NCBI RefSeq assembly: GCF_001509795.1
Contig: NZ_LLZN01000081.1
Span: forward strand, 1-64,000
DNA: 64,000 bases
Direction: 5' to 3'
Origin: Streptomyces sp. NRRL WC-3605
GTDB taxonomy: Bacteria; Actinomycetota; Actinomycetes; Streptomycetales; Streptomycetaceae
The notes under the pieces are model-generated. The model was not told the DNA's origin and did not search any database. It saw only the letters and a list, made by a program, of their open reading frames with translations. Positions 17,631-27,581 of the stretch are shown piece after piece; position 1 is the first letter of the stretch, and each line of letters opens with the position of its first letter. The position numbers were made by a program, and so were the translations under genes.

Positions 17631-18776
17631 TCAAGATCGGAGGGGCTCTTCGGCCCTCTCCGGGGTTCTCAGCCGCTCCCCCATCCACTCCAGCGTCGCC
17701 GGAATCTCGCGCCGCCATGTGTTGAAGTTGTGCCCGCCGCTTTCGAGGATGATCGAGGAGATCCGCGTCCGCTTCGTGGCCTTCACCCGCTCGATGAACT
17801 TCAGGGTGTCCTGGTAGTTGGTCTCGCCGGCCTTGCTGCTGCTGACGAGGAGCGAGGTGTCCGGCGCGGGCAGGTGCTCCAGGCACCACCGCAGGTCGGC
17901 GCGGTCGCGCAGGGCCCGGTCGCCGTGGAAGAGGTCGCCGGTCGTGGCGTCGACGGGCGCCTCGTAGTAGGCGGAGAGCCCGGCCCCCGCGCCGAACACC
18001 GCGGGGTGGTGCATGGCGAGCTTCAACGCGCAGTACCCGCCGGTGGAATCACCGATCACGCCCCAGCCGCCGGGCTGTGAGCCCACCCGGTAGTGGCCGC
18101 CCACGGCGTCGGGCAGATCCCGGGCGAAGAAGCTCTCGGTCTGCGGTCCACCGGGGATGTCGACGCATTCCGTGTCCCGGGGCGGCGCCACGGTCGGACG
18201 CATCATCACCAGCACCATCGGAGGCATACGGCCCTGACCGGCGAGCCGCGCCGCCGTCTGCGGATAGTCGAGCTTGTCCACCAGCGCCTGCGCCGTCCCC
18301 GGATAGCCGGTCAGGACGACGGCCGCGGGAAACGCCCGGGTGCGAAATCCCGGCTGGAAATACTCCGGTGGCAGATAGACGTACGCGGGCGTGGCGATAC
18401 GGGTCGTGCGGCCCACGATCTCGACCTTCTGGATCCGCCCGCTCACCGACGGGTCCCCGCTGACCGCCCCCGGCACCCGCCGCGCCTCCACGACACGCAG
18501 CGGACCGCCCGGCGGGGTGTGGTCGACCACGACCCCCATGCCCTTCTCCCGCCCGAACAGGTCGGCCCAGCCCGCGTAGAAGCCGAAGGCCTGGTTCGCG
18601 GCGAGCCCGACCGACGCGAACAACGCCAACTGCGTGCCCAGCAGCAGCCCGACCCGCCCGGCCACGACCCGTACGCTCCGCCGGGCCAGCCGTGGCCACA
18701 CCCACACCGTCCCGGCGAACAGCCCCACGGCCGTCAGGACCGCCAGCGCCAGCACCTTGTCGCTCGTCAGACCCAT
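17631..18776 (-). CDS. membrane-anchored esterase of the antigen 85 / esterase D type
   Basis: 381 residues: two N-terminal membrane helices (about 8-65), then an extracellular alpha/beta-hydrolase domain. The nucleophile elbow is GDSTGGYCALKLA (about 245), and the histidine is in ILESGGHNFNTW near residue 352. TPAYVYLPPEYFQPG and VLTGYPG are typical of the esterase family that includes mycolyltransferases. Streptomyces lacks mycolic acids, so a general acyl-ester hydrolase or transferase at the cell surface is more likely. It diverges from the lysyl-PG-synthase-like gene. Confidence 0.85.
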   Translation of the reverse strand: MGLTSDKVLALAVLTAVGLFAGTVWVWPRLARRSVRVVAGRVGLLLGTQLALFASVGLAANQAFGFYAGWADLFGREKGMGVVVDHTPPGGPLRVVEARRVPGAVSGDPSVSGRIQKVEIVGRTTRIATPAYVYLPPEYFQPGFRTRAFPAAVVLTGYPGTAQALVDKLDYPQTAARLAGQGRMPPMVLVMMRPTVAPPRDTECVDIPGGPQTESFFARDLPDAVGGHYRVGSQPGGWGVIGDSTGGYCALKLAMHHPAVFGAGAGLSAYYEAPVDATTGDLFHGDRALRDRADLRWCLEHLPAPDTSLLVSSSKAGETNYQDTLKFIERVKATKRTRISSIILESGGHNFNTWRREIPATLEWMGERLRTPERAEEPLRS

Positions 18777-18932
18777 CGATGGTTACCCGTCCGCGCTTTC
18801 CTTGGCCTTTGAACACGCATTTGGGGAGCCGAGTGAACCTCTCCCCGTATGACACCGTCCTAGAGGGCGCAATGTCGCCGGATGCCCGAATCGGGACCGG
18901 ATCCAAAACTCTCGCAGAACTCATGGGATGCG

Positions 18933-20783
18933 ATGTCTGTCAGGACAGATGTGGAAATGTCGGGCGGGGTTCCGCAACGGGTGAGCCGGATACGGCATCT
19001 GTCGGGCCGTCTGCGGCCGCTTCTGCTGGGCCCGCGCCCCGAGTCCGTCCCCCTGCTGGTCGGACGGACCTGCGCCCTGGTCGGCCTGCTGGACATCGCC
19101 GCGGGCGTCTTCCCGCGCTTCCGGCACAGCTGGATGCACGCCCTCGCCGAGGTGCTGCCGGGCTCCTTCGGCCCGTTCGCCGCCGCGCTGTCGCTCAGCG
19201 CCGGAGTGCTGTTGCTGCTGCTCGCCCACGGGCTCAGGCGCGGCAAGCGGCGTGCGTGGCGCGCGGCCGTCGTCCTGCTGCCCGCCGGAGCGGTGGCCCA
19301 GTTCTCCTACCGCCACTCCGTCATCGGCCTCTTCATCTCCGTCTGGCTCCTCGCCACCCTGGTGCGCCACCGCGACCAGTTCGTGGCCCTGCCCGACCCG
19401 CGCAGCCGCTGGCGGGCCCTGGCCAACCTCATCCTCATGGGCGCCGGTTCGCTCGCCCTCGGCCTCGTCATCGTCAGCGCCCACCCCGGCACGCTCCTCG
19501 GCGACCCGAGCCTGGCCGACCGCATCAGCCACGTCCTGTACGGCATGGCCGGCTTCGAGGGCCCGGTCGACTACCGGGGCAGCACCTCCTGGACCGTCGC
19601 CTTCTCCCTCGGCGCCCTCGGCTGGATCACCGCCGTCACCACCATCTACCTCGCGTTCCGGCCCGAACACCCGGCCGCGCACCTCACCGAGGACGACGAG
19701 GCACGCCTGCGCGCCCTGCTCGCCCGGCACGGCGGCCGCGACTCCCTCGGCCACTTCGCGCTGCGCCGCGACAAGGCCGTCGTCTTCTCCCCCAGCGGCA
19801 AGGCCGCGGTGACCTACCGCGTCGTCTCCGGCGTCATGCTGGCCAGCGGCGACCCCATCGGCGACGTCGAGGCGTGGCCCGGCGCCATCGAGCGCTTCAT
19901 GGACGAGGCCAAGGCCCACTCCTGGACCCCGGCCGTCATGGGCTGCTCCGAGACCGGCGCGGAGGTCTGGACCCGCGAGACCGGGCTCGACGCCCTCGAA
20001 CTGGGCGACGAGGCGGTGGTGGACGTCCCGGATTTCTCGCTCGCCGGCCGCGCGATGCGCAACGTGCGCCAGATGGTCAAGCGCATCGAGCGCGCCGGTT
20101 ACGAGACCCGGGTACGCCGCGTCCGTGACCTCGGTCCCACCGAACTGGAGCGGGTCCGCCGCGCCGCCGAGGACTGGCGCGGCACCGACACCGAACGCGG
20201 CTTCTCCATGGCCCTCGGCCGTGTCGGCGACCCCGCCGACGGCGACTGCCTGATCGCCACCGCCCACAAGAGCGACGCCGAACCCGGCCCCTACGGCGAC
20301 CTCAAGGCCGTCCTGCACTTCGTGCCCTGGGGCACCGACGGCGTCTCCCTGGACCTGATGCGCCGCGACCGCTCCGCCGACCCCGGCATGAACGAACTGC
20401 TGATCGTGGCCGCGCTCCAGGCCGCCCCCCGGTTCGGCATCGCGCGCGTGTCGCTGAACTTCGCCATGTTCCGCTCGGCCCTCGCCCGCGGCGAGAAGAT
20501 CGGCGCGGGCCCCGTCCTGCGGGCCTGGCGCGGCCTGCTGGTCTTCCTGTCGCGCTGGTTCCAGATCGAGTCGCTCTACAGGTTCAACGCCAAGTTCCAG
20601 CCCCGCTGGGAGCCCCGCTTCGTCGTCTACCGCGCCTCCGCCGACCTCCCCCGCCTCGGGATCGCCGCCATGCAGGCCGAGGGCTTCGTGAACCTGGCCC
20701 TGCCGCGCTTCCTGCGCCGCCGCGGCGCCGCCCCGCGCCCCTGCCCGCACCGCGTCCCGGAAGGGGGCGTACGGGCCGCCTGA
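18933..20783 (+). CDS. phosphatidylglycerol lysyltransferase-like membrane protein (DUF2156)
   Basis: About 616 residues with six or so N-terminal membrane helices (to about 230) and a C-terminal GNAT-like DUF2156 domain (about 255-590; FSPSGKAAVTYRVVSGVMLASGDPIGD, MKRIERAGYETRVRRV and LNFAMFRSALARG regions). Proteins of this type transfer lysine from lysyl-tRNA to phosphatidylglycerol, lowering membrane charge and protecting against cationic peptides. Unlike mycobacterial LysX there is no fused lysyl-tRNA synthetase. The start could be the ATG at 18933 (GGGA upstream) or 18957. Confidence 0.8.
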   Translation: MSVRTDVEMSGGVPQRVSRIRHLSGRLRPLLLGPRPESVPLLVGRTCALVGLLDIAAGVFPRFRHSWMHALAEVLPGSFGPFAAALSLSAGVLLLLLAHGLRRGKRRAWRAAVVLLPAGAVAQFSYRHSVIGLFISVWLLATLVRHRDQFVALPDPRSRWRALANLILMGAGSLALGLVIVSAHPGTLLGDPSLADRISHVLYGMAGFEGPVDYRGSTSWTVAFSLGALGWITAVTTIYLAFRPEHPAAHLTEDDEARLRALLARHGGRDSLGHFALRRDKAVVFSPSGKAAVTYRVVSGVMLASGDPIGDVEAWPGAIERFMDEAKAHSWTPAVMGCSETGAEVWTRETGLDALELGDEAVVDVPDFSLAGRAMRNVRQMVKRIERAGYETRVRRVRDLGPTELERVRRAAEDWRGTDTERGFSMALGRVGDPADGDCLIATAHKSDAEPGPYGDLKAVLHFVPWGTDGVSLDLMRRDRSADPGMNELLIVAALQAAPRFGIARVSLNFAMFRSALARGEKIGAGPVLRAWRGLLVFLSRWFQIESLYRFNAKFQPRWEPRFVVYRASADLPRLGIAAMQAEGFVNLALPRFLRRRGAAPRPCPHRVPEGGVRAA

Positions 20784-20838
20784 CGCCCCCACCAGGGCGG
20801 GGACGGGGCCACGGCACGTCACCGCCCCCGCTTGGGCC

Positions 20839-20851
20839 TACGCTGAACGTA
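20839..20851 (+). promoter_or_regulatory. -10 box placing transcription start at the folP ATG
   Basis: TACGCT ends six bases before the ATG at 20851. The -35 region is weak. This predicts a leaderless folP-NTF2 transcript. Confidence 0.45.
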
Positions 20852-21741
20852 TGAGCAAGCAGAGCGGACGCGGGCGGGTCGCGGGCCTTCCGCAGTGGGA
20901 CCGGTGCGCGGTCATGGGGGTCGTCAACGTGACCCCCGACTCCTTCTCCGACGGCGGCCGCTGGTTCGACACCACGTCCGCCGTCAAGCACGGTCTCGCG
21001 CTGGTCGAGGAGGGCGCCGACCTCGTCGACGTCGGCGGCGAGTCCACCCGCCCCGGCGCCACCCGGGTCGACGAGGACGAGGAGCTGCGCCGCGTCATAC
21101 CCGTCGTCCGCGGCCTGGCCGCGGAGGGCGTCACGATCTCCGTCGACACCATGCGCGCCTCCGTCGCCGAGCGGGCCCTCGCCGCCGGCGCCGCCCTCGT
21201 CAACGACGTCAGCGCCGGGCAGGCCGACCCCGCGATGATCCCGGTCGTCGCCGCCGCGGGCGCTCCCTTCGTCGTCATGCACTGGCGCGGCTTCCTCCAG
21301 GGCGGCAACGTCCGGGGCGTGTACGCCGACGTCGTCTCCGAGGTCGTCGACGAGATCCGCGCGCGGGTCGACGCCGTCCTGGCCGGCGGGATCGCCCCCG
21401 ACCGCATCGTCGTCGACCCCGGCCTGGGCTTCTCCAAGGACGCCGAGCACGACCTCGTGCTGCTCGCCCACCTCGACCGGCTGCACGCCCTCGGGCACCC
21501 GGTCCTGGTCGCCGCCTCCCGCAAGCGGTTCCTCGGCCGGGTCCTCGCCGGTCCCGAGGGCGAGCCGCCCCCCGCGCGGGAACGCGACGCCGCCACCGCC
21601 GCCGTCTCGGCCCTCGCCGCGCACGCCGGCGCCTGGGCCGTCCGCGTCCACGAGGTGCGCGCCACCGCCGACGCCGTACGCGTCGTGCAGGCCATCGAGG
21701 AGGCGCGCGGCGGCGCGGCGGGCCGCGAAGGAGCCCGGTGA
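20851..21741 (+). CDS. folP: dihydropteroate synthase
   Basis: Condenses p-aminobenzoate with 6-hydroxymethyl-dihydropterin pyrophosphate; the target of sulfonamides. Both Pfam signatures are clear: MGVVNVTPDSFSDGG (about 22-36) and DVGGESTRPGA (about 60-70). ISVDTMRASVA, LVNDVSAG, DPGLGFSKDAEHDL and ASRKRFLGRVL follow in the expected order over 296 residues. It starts a rightward folate block and overlaps the next GTG by four bases. The exactly placed -10 box supports this start. Confidence 0.96.
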   Translation: MSKQSGRGRVAGLPQWDRCAVMGVVNVTPDSFSDGGRWFDTTSAVKHGLALVEEGADLVDVGGESTRPGATRVDEDEELRRVIPVVRGLAAEGVTISVDTMRASVAERALAAGAALVNDVSAGQADPAMIPVVAAAGAPFVVMHWRGFLQGGNVRGVYADVVSEVVDEIRARVDAVLAGGIAPDRIVVDPGLGFSKDAEHDLVLLAHLDRLHALGHPVLVAASRKRFLGRVLAGPEGEPPPARERDAATAAVSALAAHAGAWAVRVHEVRATADAVRVVQAIEEARGGAAGREGAR

Positions 21742-22244
21742 GCGCCCCCCACACCGACGTCGAACAGGTGGAGGCCGCCAACACCGCCTTCTACGAGGCG
21801 CTGGAGCGCGGCGACTTCGAGACGCTGTCCTCGCTCTGGCTCACCCCGTCCGACCTCGGCGTCGACGAGAGCTACCACGACCCGGCCGACGCCGGCGTGA
21901 TCTCCTGCGTGCACCCCGGCTGGCCCGTGCTCACCGGCCGCGGCGAGGTCCTGCGGTCGTACGCCCTGATCATGGCGAACACCGACTACATCCAGTTCTT
22001 CCTCACCGACGTGCACACCTCCGTGACCGGTGACACGGCGATCGTCACCTGCACCGAGAACATCCTCAGCGGCGGCCCGGCCCCCGAGGGACACGACGAC
22101 GAGCTCGGGCCCCTCGTGGGACAGCTCGTCGTCGCCACGAACGTGTTCCGGCGCACACCGGACGGCTGGAAGATGTGGACCCACCACGCCTCCCCCGTCC
22201 TCGCCGAGAACGACCGGGAAGAGGGCGACGAGACCCCCGGTTGA
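21738..22244 (+). CDS. NTF2/SnoaL-like protein in the folate operon
   Basis: 168 residues, beginning VEAANTAFYEALERGDFETLSSLWL and containing HPGWPVLTGRGEVLRSYALIM and NVFRRTPDGWKMWTHHASPV, the signature of SnoaL_3/NTF2-like ketosteroid-isomerase folds. It is coupled to folP by a GTGA overlap. In Streptomyces this gene is commonly found between folP and folB. A catalytic role in pterin chemistry is possible but nothing in the sequence proves it. No signal peptide. Confidence 0.85.
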   Translation: MSAPHTDVEQVEAANTAFYEALERGDFETLSSLWLTPSDLGVDESYHDPADAGVISCVHPGWPVLTGRGEVLRSYALIMANTDYIQFFLTDVHTSVTGDTAIVTCTENILSGGPAPEGHDDELGPLVGQLVVATNVFRRTPDGWKMWTHHASPVLAENDREEGDETPG

Positions 22245-22373
22245 GTGGGTACGCGGGCCACAGGGACCAAGAGGTGGTTGGAATCACGCACCCGCGGGTA
22301 GGGGCGGCTACCAACCCGTGAGCCGCCGCGATCCCCCAGGGAAACGCGCGTCGCGCCCCCTGAGGGCGACGGA

Positions 22374-22397
22374 CCGGGCCGCGCCCCCGCGGCCCGG
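22374..22397. terminator. hairpin between the NTF2-like gene and folB
   Basis: Perfect 9-bp stem CCGGGCCGC / GCGGCCCGG with a 6-nt loop in the 249-bp gap 22245-22493. It may terminate folP-NTF2 or act as a leader structure for folB. Nothing else recognisable is in the gap. Confidence 0.4.
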
Positions 22398-22493
22398 CCC
22401 TGTCGGTGGCCGCGGGTAGATTCGGTCGAGGCCGGTGTGCCGCCCGCACACGGCACCGACCGGCCGTCACCGACGACTGCAGGAGTGATTCGC

Positions 22494-22853
22494 GTGGATC
22501 GTGTCGCGCTGCGCGGCCTGAAGGCCCGCGGGTACCACGGTGTGTTCCCCGAGGAACGCAGAGAGGGCCAGACCTTCGTCGTGGACCTCGTCCTCGGCCT
22601 GGACACCCGGCCCGCCGCCGCCGACGACGACCTGGCGAAGACCGTGCACTACGGCATCGTGGCGGAGGAGGTCGTGGCCGTCGTCCAGGGCGAGCCGGTC
22701 AACCTCATCGAGACGCTCGCCGAGCGCGTCGCCCAGGCCTGTCTGAAGCACGAAGGAGTCCAGGAGGTCGAGGTCACCGTCCACAAACCGGACGCGCCGA
22801 TCACCGTGCCCTTCGACGACGTGACCGTCACCATCACCCGGAGCCGAGTATGA
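22494..22853 (+). CDS. folB: dihydroneopterin aldolase
   Basis: 119 residues, the normal size. It begins VDRVALRGLKARGYHGVFPEER, and has the catalytic YHG region, TVHYGIVAEEV, NLIETLAERVAQACL with the conserved glutamate, and VHKPDAPI. It splits dihydroneopterin into 6-hydroxymethyl-dihydropterin and glycolaldehyde. The GTG at 22494 follows AGGAG by eight bases. The stop overlaps the folK start (ATGA). Confidence 0.95.
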   Translation: MDRVALRGLKARGYHGVFPEERREGQTFVVDLVLGLDTRPAAADDDLAKTVHYGIVAEEVVAVVQGEPVNLIETLAERVAQACLKHEGVQEVEVTVHKPDAPITVPFDDVTVTITRSRV

Positions 22854-23461
22854 CCGCACCGTTCATCAAGGGCCCCAGCGACCCGACCGTCCAGCCGGTA
22901 CCCGCCTCCGTCGTCGACAAGGTCGACGCCGCCGACACCACCCTCCACAACCCGAAACGGGCCGTGATCTCCCTCGGCTCCAATCTGGGCAACCGCCTGG
23001 AGACCCTGCAGGGCGCCGTGGACGCCTTGGCGGACACCCCGGGCCTGCGCGTCAAGGGCGTCTCCCCCGTCTACGAGACGGAGCCCTGGGGCGTCGAGCC
23101 CGGCAGCCAGCCGTCGTACTTCAACGCGGTCGTGGTCCTCAAGACCACCCTGCCGCCGTCCTCGCTGCTGGAGCGGGCCCACGCCGTCGAGGAGGCCTTC
23201 CACCGCGTCCGGGACGAGCGCTGGGGCGCCCGCACCCTCGACGTCGACATCGTCGCCTACGCCGATGTCGTCTCCGACGACCCGGTGCTGACCCTCCCCC
23301 ACCCGCGCGCACACGAGCGGGCCTTCGTCCTCGCACCCTGGCTCGACCTGGACCCGGAGGCCCTGCTGCCCGGCCGCGGCCCTGTCGCCGACCTGCTCGG
23401 CACCGTCACCCGCCAGGGCGTCGTCCCCCGCCAGGACCTGGAACTCCGGCTGCCCGAGTAG
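22850..23461 (+). CDS. folK: 6-hydroxymethyl-dihydropterin pyrophosphokinase
   Basis: 203 residues. A 35-residue N-terminal extension precedes the family core: AVISLGSNLGNRLETL, PVYETEPWGVE, YFNAVVVLKT, ERWGARTLDVDIVAY and LPHPRAHERAFVL. These include the residues that bind pterin, ATP and two magnesium ions. It makes the pyrophosphorylated pterin used by FolP, encoded in the same block. Coupled to folB. The extension is Pro/Asp-rich and probably disordered. Confidence 0.95.
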   Translation: MTAPFIKGPSDPTVQPVPASVVDKVDAADTTLHNPKRAVISLGSNLGNRLETLQGAVDALADTPGLRVKGVSPVYETEPWGVEPGSQPSYFNAVVVLKTTLPPSSLLERAHAVEEAFHRVRDERWGARTLDVDIVAYADVVSDDPVLTLPHPRAHERAFVLAPWLDLDPEALLPGRGPVADLLGTVTRQGVVPRQDLELRLPE

Positions 23462-23522
23462 TCGTTAAGGTCAAGAGCCGGCCCACACCCCGTGGGGCCC
23501 CGGGGGGAGCTGAAGGGACACC

Positions 23523-24014
23523 GTGAGAGAGCTGCACATCAGGATGCTGGTCGGCGTGTTCGTGATCGCCGGAGTCCTCTCCTGGGCGGGCGCCCGCCTT
23601 TGGAACTCGGTGGGGACCCTGCCCAGCGTCCCCCTGGCCGCCCCCATCGTGCTGGCGATCATCGCCGTGATCCTGCTGTCCACGGCGCTGTCCATCCGCT
23701 CCCGCCTCAGAGCGCAGCGCGAGCGCGACCCCGAGGCCAAGGGCGTCGACCCCCTGATGGCGGCCCGCGCCGTCGTCTTCGGCCAGGCCAGCGCGCTGGT
23801 GGCCGCCCTGGTCGCCGGCATGTACGGCGGCACCGGCGTCTTCCTGCTGGAGCTCCTGGACGTCCCCGCCCGCCGCGACCAGGCCATCTACGCCGGCTTC
23901 TCGGTCGTGGCCGCCGTCGGCGTCATAGCGGCCGCCCTGTTCCTGGAGCGCGTCTGCAAGCTCCCGGACGACGAGGACGACCACAACGGCACCGGGGCGG
24001 CCCCCACCACCTAG
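23523..24014 (+). CDS. DUF3180 membrane protein
   Basis: 163 residues with four predicted membrane helices (about 8-28, 38-58, 85-105, 120-142) and a charged C-terminus ending LPDDEDDHNGTG. It follows folK by 61 bp on the same strand with AAGGGA before the GTG. The same neighbour is found after folK in mycobacteria, as I recall (Rv3605c). Function unknown; no catalytic motif is visible. Confidence 0.88.
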   Translation: MRELHIRMLVGVFVIAGVLSWAGARLWNSVGTLPSVPLAAPIVLAIIAVILLSTALSIRSRLRAQRERDPEAKGVDPLMAARAVVFGQASALVAALVAGMYGGTGVFLLELLDVPARRDQAIYAGFSVVAAVGVIAAALFLERVCKLPDDEDDHNGTGAAPTT

Positions 24015-24051
24015 GTGTATTGACCCACAGGACTGTTCACGCGGCGCCGGA

Positions 24052-24657
24052 TCAGCGGGCCAGGATCAGGCTCATCGCCTCGGCGCGGGTCGTGGCGTCG
24101 CGGAGCTGGCCGCGCACCGCCGACGTCGTGGTCTTGGCGCCGGGCTTGCGGATGCCGCGCACCGACATGCACATGTGCTCGGCCTCGATGACCACGATGA
24201 CGCCCCGGGCCTCCAGGATCCGCATCAGGGAGTCGGCGACCTGCGTGGTGAGACGTTCCTGCACCTGGAGCCGGCGGGCGAACACCTCGACCAGCCGGGC
24301 GAGCTTCGACAGACCCGTGATCTTGCCGCTCTCGGCCGGGATGTACCCCACGTGCGCCACGCCGTGGAACGGCAGCATGTGGTGCTCACAGAGGCTGACG
24401 ATCTCGATGTCCTTCACGAGCACCATCTCGTCGTGCCCGAGATCGAAGGTCGTCGTCAGCACGTCCTCGGCGTCCTGACGCAGTCCCGCCAGCAGCTCCC
24501 GGTACGCCCGCGCCACCCGGGCCGGTGTCTCCTTCAGGCCCTCGCGGTCCGGGTCCTCGCCGACCGCGATCAGCAGCTCCCGTACGGCGGCCTCGGCGCG
24601 CTTCTCGTCGAACTCGCCGATGCGGCCTTCGCCGTCCAGCGTCACCGGGTCGGTCAT
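24052..24657 (-). CDS. folE: GTP cyclohydrolase I
   Basis: 201 residues. Opens the GTP ring to give dihydroneopterin triphosphate, the entry to folate. Zinc ligands are in [16 protein letters not shown] and [40 protein letters not shown] is the conserved core between about 105 and 140. The ATG at 24657 is preferred over an upstream one because GAACGAGG precedes it and the family starts here. It is on the strand opposite to folP-folK and converges with them. Confidence 0.95.
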   Translation of the reverse strand: MTDPVTLDGEGRIGEFDEKRAEAAVRELLIAVGEDPDREGLKETPARVARAYRELLAGLRQDAEDVLTTTFDLGHDEMVLVKDIEIVSLCEHHMLPFHGVAHVGYIPAESGKITGLSKLARLVEVFARRLQVQERLTTQVADSLMRILEARGVIVVIEAEHMCMSVRGIRKPGAKTTTSAVRGQLRDATTRAEAMSLILAR

Positions 24658-24732
24658 GGGGTGCCTCGTTCCTTCGCGGGTGCGCGTATGGGTCACGCGT
24701 CTGGTCACGCGTCTGATCTGCGGTCATACGAA

Positions 24733-24772
24733 ATGCCGCGCCCCCCAGGCTAGAACCAGGGGGGCACGGCAT
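24733..24772 (-). terminator. ftsH terminator
   Basis: 14-bp arms (ATGCCGCGCCCCCC against GGGGGGCACGGCAT, one mismatch) with a 12-nt loop, between the ftsH stop and the folE start. Confidence 0.6.
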
Positions 24773-24806
24773 CCATTCCGGGCCCGGTCACCGACCGGGT
24801 GGGGCG

Positions 24807-26846
24807 TCAGCTCTCGGGACGCTCCTCGGGGGCCTGCTCGGTCGCCGGGGCGGGATCCGTCACCGTCGACTTGGCGGTGCTGATCGCCGGAGTCGTGCCG
24901 TTGGCGCCGTTCGTCAGTGCGAGCTCCTTCGGGGAGAGCACCGGCGGACGGGTCGACGGCGTACGGCGGGAGGAGCCGGTCCAGGCGGGCCGGGGCGGGC
25001 GCTTGACGATGGGGGCGAAGATCTCGGCGATCTCCTCCTTGCCCAGCGTCTCCCGCTCCAGCAGGGCCAGGACGAGGTTGTCGAGGACGTCGCGGTTCTC
25101 GACCAGGATCTCCCAGGCCTCGTTGTGCGCCGTCTCGATGAGCTTCTTGACCTCCTCGTCCACCAGCGCGGCGACCTCTTCCGAGTAGTCGCGCTGGTGA
25201 GCCATCTCACGTCCCAGGAACGGCTCGGTGTTGTCGCCGCCGAACTTGATGGCGCCGAGACGCTCGGTCATGCCGTACTGCGTGACCATCGCGCGAGCCG
25301 TGGCCGTGGCCTTCTCGATGTCGTTCGCGGCGCCCGTGGTCGGGTCGTGGAAGACCAGCTCCTCGGCCGCGCGGCCGCCCAGCATGTAGGCCAGCTGGTC
25401 CAGCATCTCGTTGCGTGTGGTCGAGTACTTGTCCTCGTCCGGGAGCACCATCGTGTAGCCGAGGGCCCGGCCTCTGGACAGGATCGTGATCTTGTGGACC
25501 GGGTCGGAGTTCGGGGAGGCCGCCGCGACCAGGGCGTGTCCGCCCTCGTGGTACGCGGTGATCTTCTTCTCCTTGTCCGACATGATCCGGGTCCGCTTCT
25601 GCGGGCCCGCCACGACGCGGTCGATGGCCTCGTCCAGCATGTGGTTGTCGATGAGCTTCTTGTCGGAGCGGGCCGTGAGCAGGGCGGCCTCGTTGAGGAC
25701 GTTGCTCAGGTCGGCACCGGTGAAGCCCGGCGTACGGCGGGCGACCGCCGAAAGGTCGACGTCCGGGGCGACCGGCTTGCCCTTCTGGTGGACCTTGAGG
25801 ATCTCCAGACGGCCCTGCATGTCCGGGCGGTCGACGGCGATCTGCCGGTCGAAGCGGCCGGGGCGCAGGAGGGCCGGGTCGAGGATGTCGGGCCGGTTCG
25901 TGGCGGCGATGAGGATCACACCGCCCTTGACGTCGAAGCCGTCCATCTCGACGAGCAGCTGGTTCAGCGTCTGCTCGCGCTCGTCGTGCCCGCCGCCGAG
26001 GCCGGCGCCGCGGTGGCGGCCGACCGCGTCGATCTCGTCGACGAAGACGATCGCCGGGGCGTTCGCCTTGGCCTGCTCGAACAGGTCGCGGACCCGGGAG
26101 GCACCGACACCGACGAACATCTCGACGAAGTCGGAACCGGAGATCGAGTAGAAGGGCACGCCCGCCTCGCCGGCGACGGCGCGCGCGAGGAGCGTCTTGC
26201 CGGTGCCGGGAGGGCCGTAGAGCAGGACGCCCTTGGGGATCTTCGCGCCGACGGCCTGGAACTTGGCGGGCTCCTGGAGGAACTCCTTGATCTCCTGGAG
26301 CTCCTCGACGGCCTCGTCCGAGCCGGCGACGTCGGAGAACGTCGTCTTCGGGGTGTCCTTGGTGATGAGCTTCGCCTTCGACTTCCCGAAGTTCATGACC
26401 CGGGAGCCGCCGCCCTGCATCTGATTCATCAGGAACAGGAACACGACGACGATGAGGACGAAGGGCAGCAGGGAGAGCAGGATGCCGACGAACGGGTTCT
26501 GCTTGGACGGCGAGACCGTGTAGCCGTCGGGGATCTGCTTCTGCTGGAACTTGTTCTGCAGGGTGTTGGCGATGTCCACGCCCTGGTCGCCGATGTAGCT
26601 GGCCTGGATCTTGGTGGATCCCTCGACCTTCACACCGTCTTTGAGCTGGACCTTGATGTTCTGCTCGTCGCCGGTGGTGATCTTGGCCGACTCGACCTTG
26701 TTCTCATTGATCGCCTGGACGACCTGGCCGGTGTCCACCGTCTTGTAGCCGCCGGACGAGCCGACGACCTGCATCAACACGACCACGGCAAGGACGGCCA
26801 GCACGATCCACATGACCGGCCCACGGAAGTATCGCTTCACGTCCAT
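24807..26846 (-). CDS. ftsH: ATP-dependent zinc metalloprotease FtsH
   Basis: Membrane-bound AAA protease that degrades misfolded membrane and regulatory proteins. 679 residues from [13 protein letters not shown]. One membrane helix lies near the N-terminus and another near residue 110; Walker A is GPPGTGKT, Walker B IVFVDEID, followed by the second region of homology and the M41 zinc site [13 protein letters not shown] replaces the more common HEAGH but keeps the HExxH ligands. The C-terminus is a Pro/Thr-rich tail. An in-frame ATG at 26882 is an alternative start; neither has a strong ribosome site. Confidence 0.95.
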   Translation of the reverse strand: MDVKRYFRGPVMWIVLAVLAVVVLMQVVGSSGGYKTVDTGQVVQAINENKVESAKITTGDEQNIKVQLKDGVKVEGSTKIQASYIGDQGVDIANTLQNKFQQKQIPDGYTVSPSKQNPFVGILLSLLPFVLIVVVFLFLMNQMQGGGSRVMNFGKSKAKLITKDTPKTTFSDVAGSDEAVEELQEIKEFLQEPAKFQAVGAKIPKGVLLYGPPGTGKTLLARAVAGEAGVPFYSISGSDFVEMFVGVGASRVRDLFEQAKANAPAIVFVDEIDAVGRHRGAGLGGGHDEREQTLNQLLVEMDGFDVKGGVILIAATNRPDILDPALLRPGRFDRQIAVDRPDMQGRLEILKVHQKGKPVAPDVDLSAVARRTPGFTGADLSNVLNEAALLTARSDKKLIDNHMLDEAIDRVVAGPQKRTRIMSDKEKKITAYHEGGHALVAAASPNSDPVHKITILSRGRALGYTMVLPDEDKYSTTRNEMLDQLAYMLGGRAAEELVFHDPTTGAANDIEKATATARAMVTQYGMTERLGAIKFGGDNTEPFLGREMAHQRDYSEEVAALVDEEVKKLIETAHNEAWEILVENRDVLDNLVLALLERETLGKEEIAEIFAPIVKRPPRPAWTGSSRRTPSTRPPVLSPKELALTNGANGTTPAISTAKSTVTDPAPATEQAPEERPES

Positions 26847-27020
26847 CCATACGGAGCGGTGCCGCCCCGTCCCTCCTGCCATAGTGAGTTTGATAAGACA
26901 GTTCTTCTGACGGTACCCCAGCTTCGACGCCCGTAGCCGCACGGGACGGCCGTCAAGCCCGTCTGCTTGCTCCAACGGCGCGATGCCCGCCGGGGTTCCC
27001 GATCTTCCTACGGAACGGGG

Positions 27021-27581
27021 TCAGCCGCCGTAGACGTGGGGCGCGAGGGTACCGACGAACGGGAGGTTGCGGTACTTCTCGGCGTAGTCGAGGCCGTAGC
27101 CCACGACGAACTCGTTGGGGATGTCGAAGCCGACCCACTCGACGTCGATGGCCACCTTGGCCGCGTCGGGCTTGCGCAGCAGCGTGCACACCTTGAGGCT
27201 CTCCGGCTCGCGGGAGCCGAGGTTGGACAGCAGCCACGACAGGGTCAGGCCGGAGTCGATGATGTCCTCGACGATCAGGACGTGCCGGCCCTTGATGTCG
27301 GTGTCGAGGTCCTTGAGGATCCGCACGACCCCGGAGGACTGGGTGCCGGCGCCGTACGAGGAGACGGCCATCCAGTCCATGGTGACCGGGGTGGACAGCG
27401 CCCGCGCGAGGTCGGCCATGACCATCACCGCGCCCTTGAGCACGCCGACGATCAGCAGGTCCTTGCCCGCGTACTCAGCGTCGATCTTCGCGGCCAGCTC
27501 GGCCAGCTTCGCGTCGATCTCTTCCTTGGTGATGAGCACCTTCTTGAGGTCGGCACCCATGTCTTTCGCGTCCACCCGCAT
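27021..27581 (-). CDS. hpt: hypoxanthine phosphoribosyltransferase
   Basis: 186 residues. Salvages hypoxanthine or guanine with PRPP. The PRPP loop is [17 protein letters not shown] (about 100-115); [16 protein letters not shown] and [12 protein letters not shown] are the other active-site segments, and [26 protein letters not shown] is the family C-terminus. It sits between tilS and ftsH on one strand, the arrangement common to many Gram-positive bacteria. GAAAG precedes the ATG. Confidence 0.95.
   Translation of the reverse strand: MRVDAKDMGADLKKVLITKEEIDAKLAELAAKIDAEYAGKDLLIVGVLKGAVMVMADLARALSTPVTMDWMAVSSYGAGTQSSGVVRILKDLDTDIKGRHVLIVEDIIDSGLTLSWLLSNLGSREPESLKVCTLLRKPDAAKVAIDVEWVGFDIPNEFVVGYGLDYAEKYRNLPFVGTLAPHVYGG

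Noticed and set aside
22374..22397. Hairpin before folB considered as a riboswitch
   Set aside because: A single GC-rich stem with no conserved aptamer features; called only as a possible terminator.
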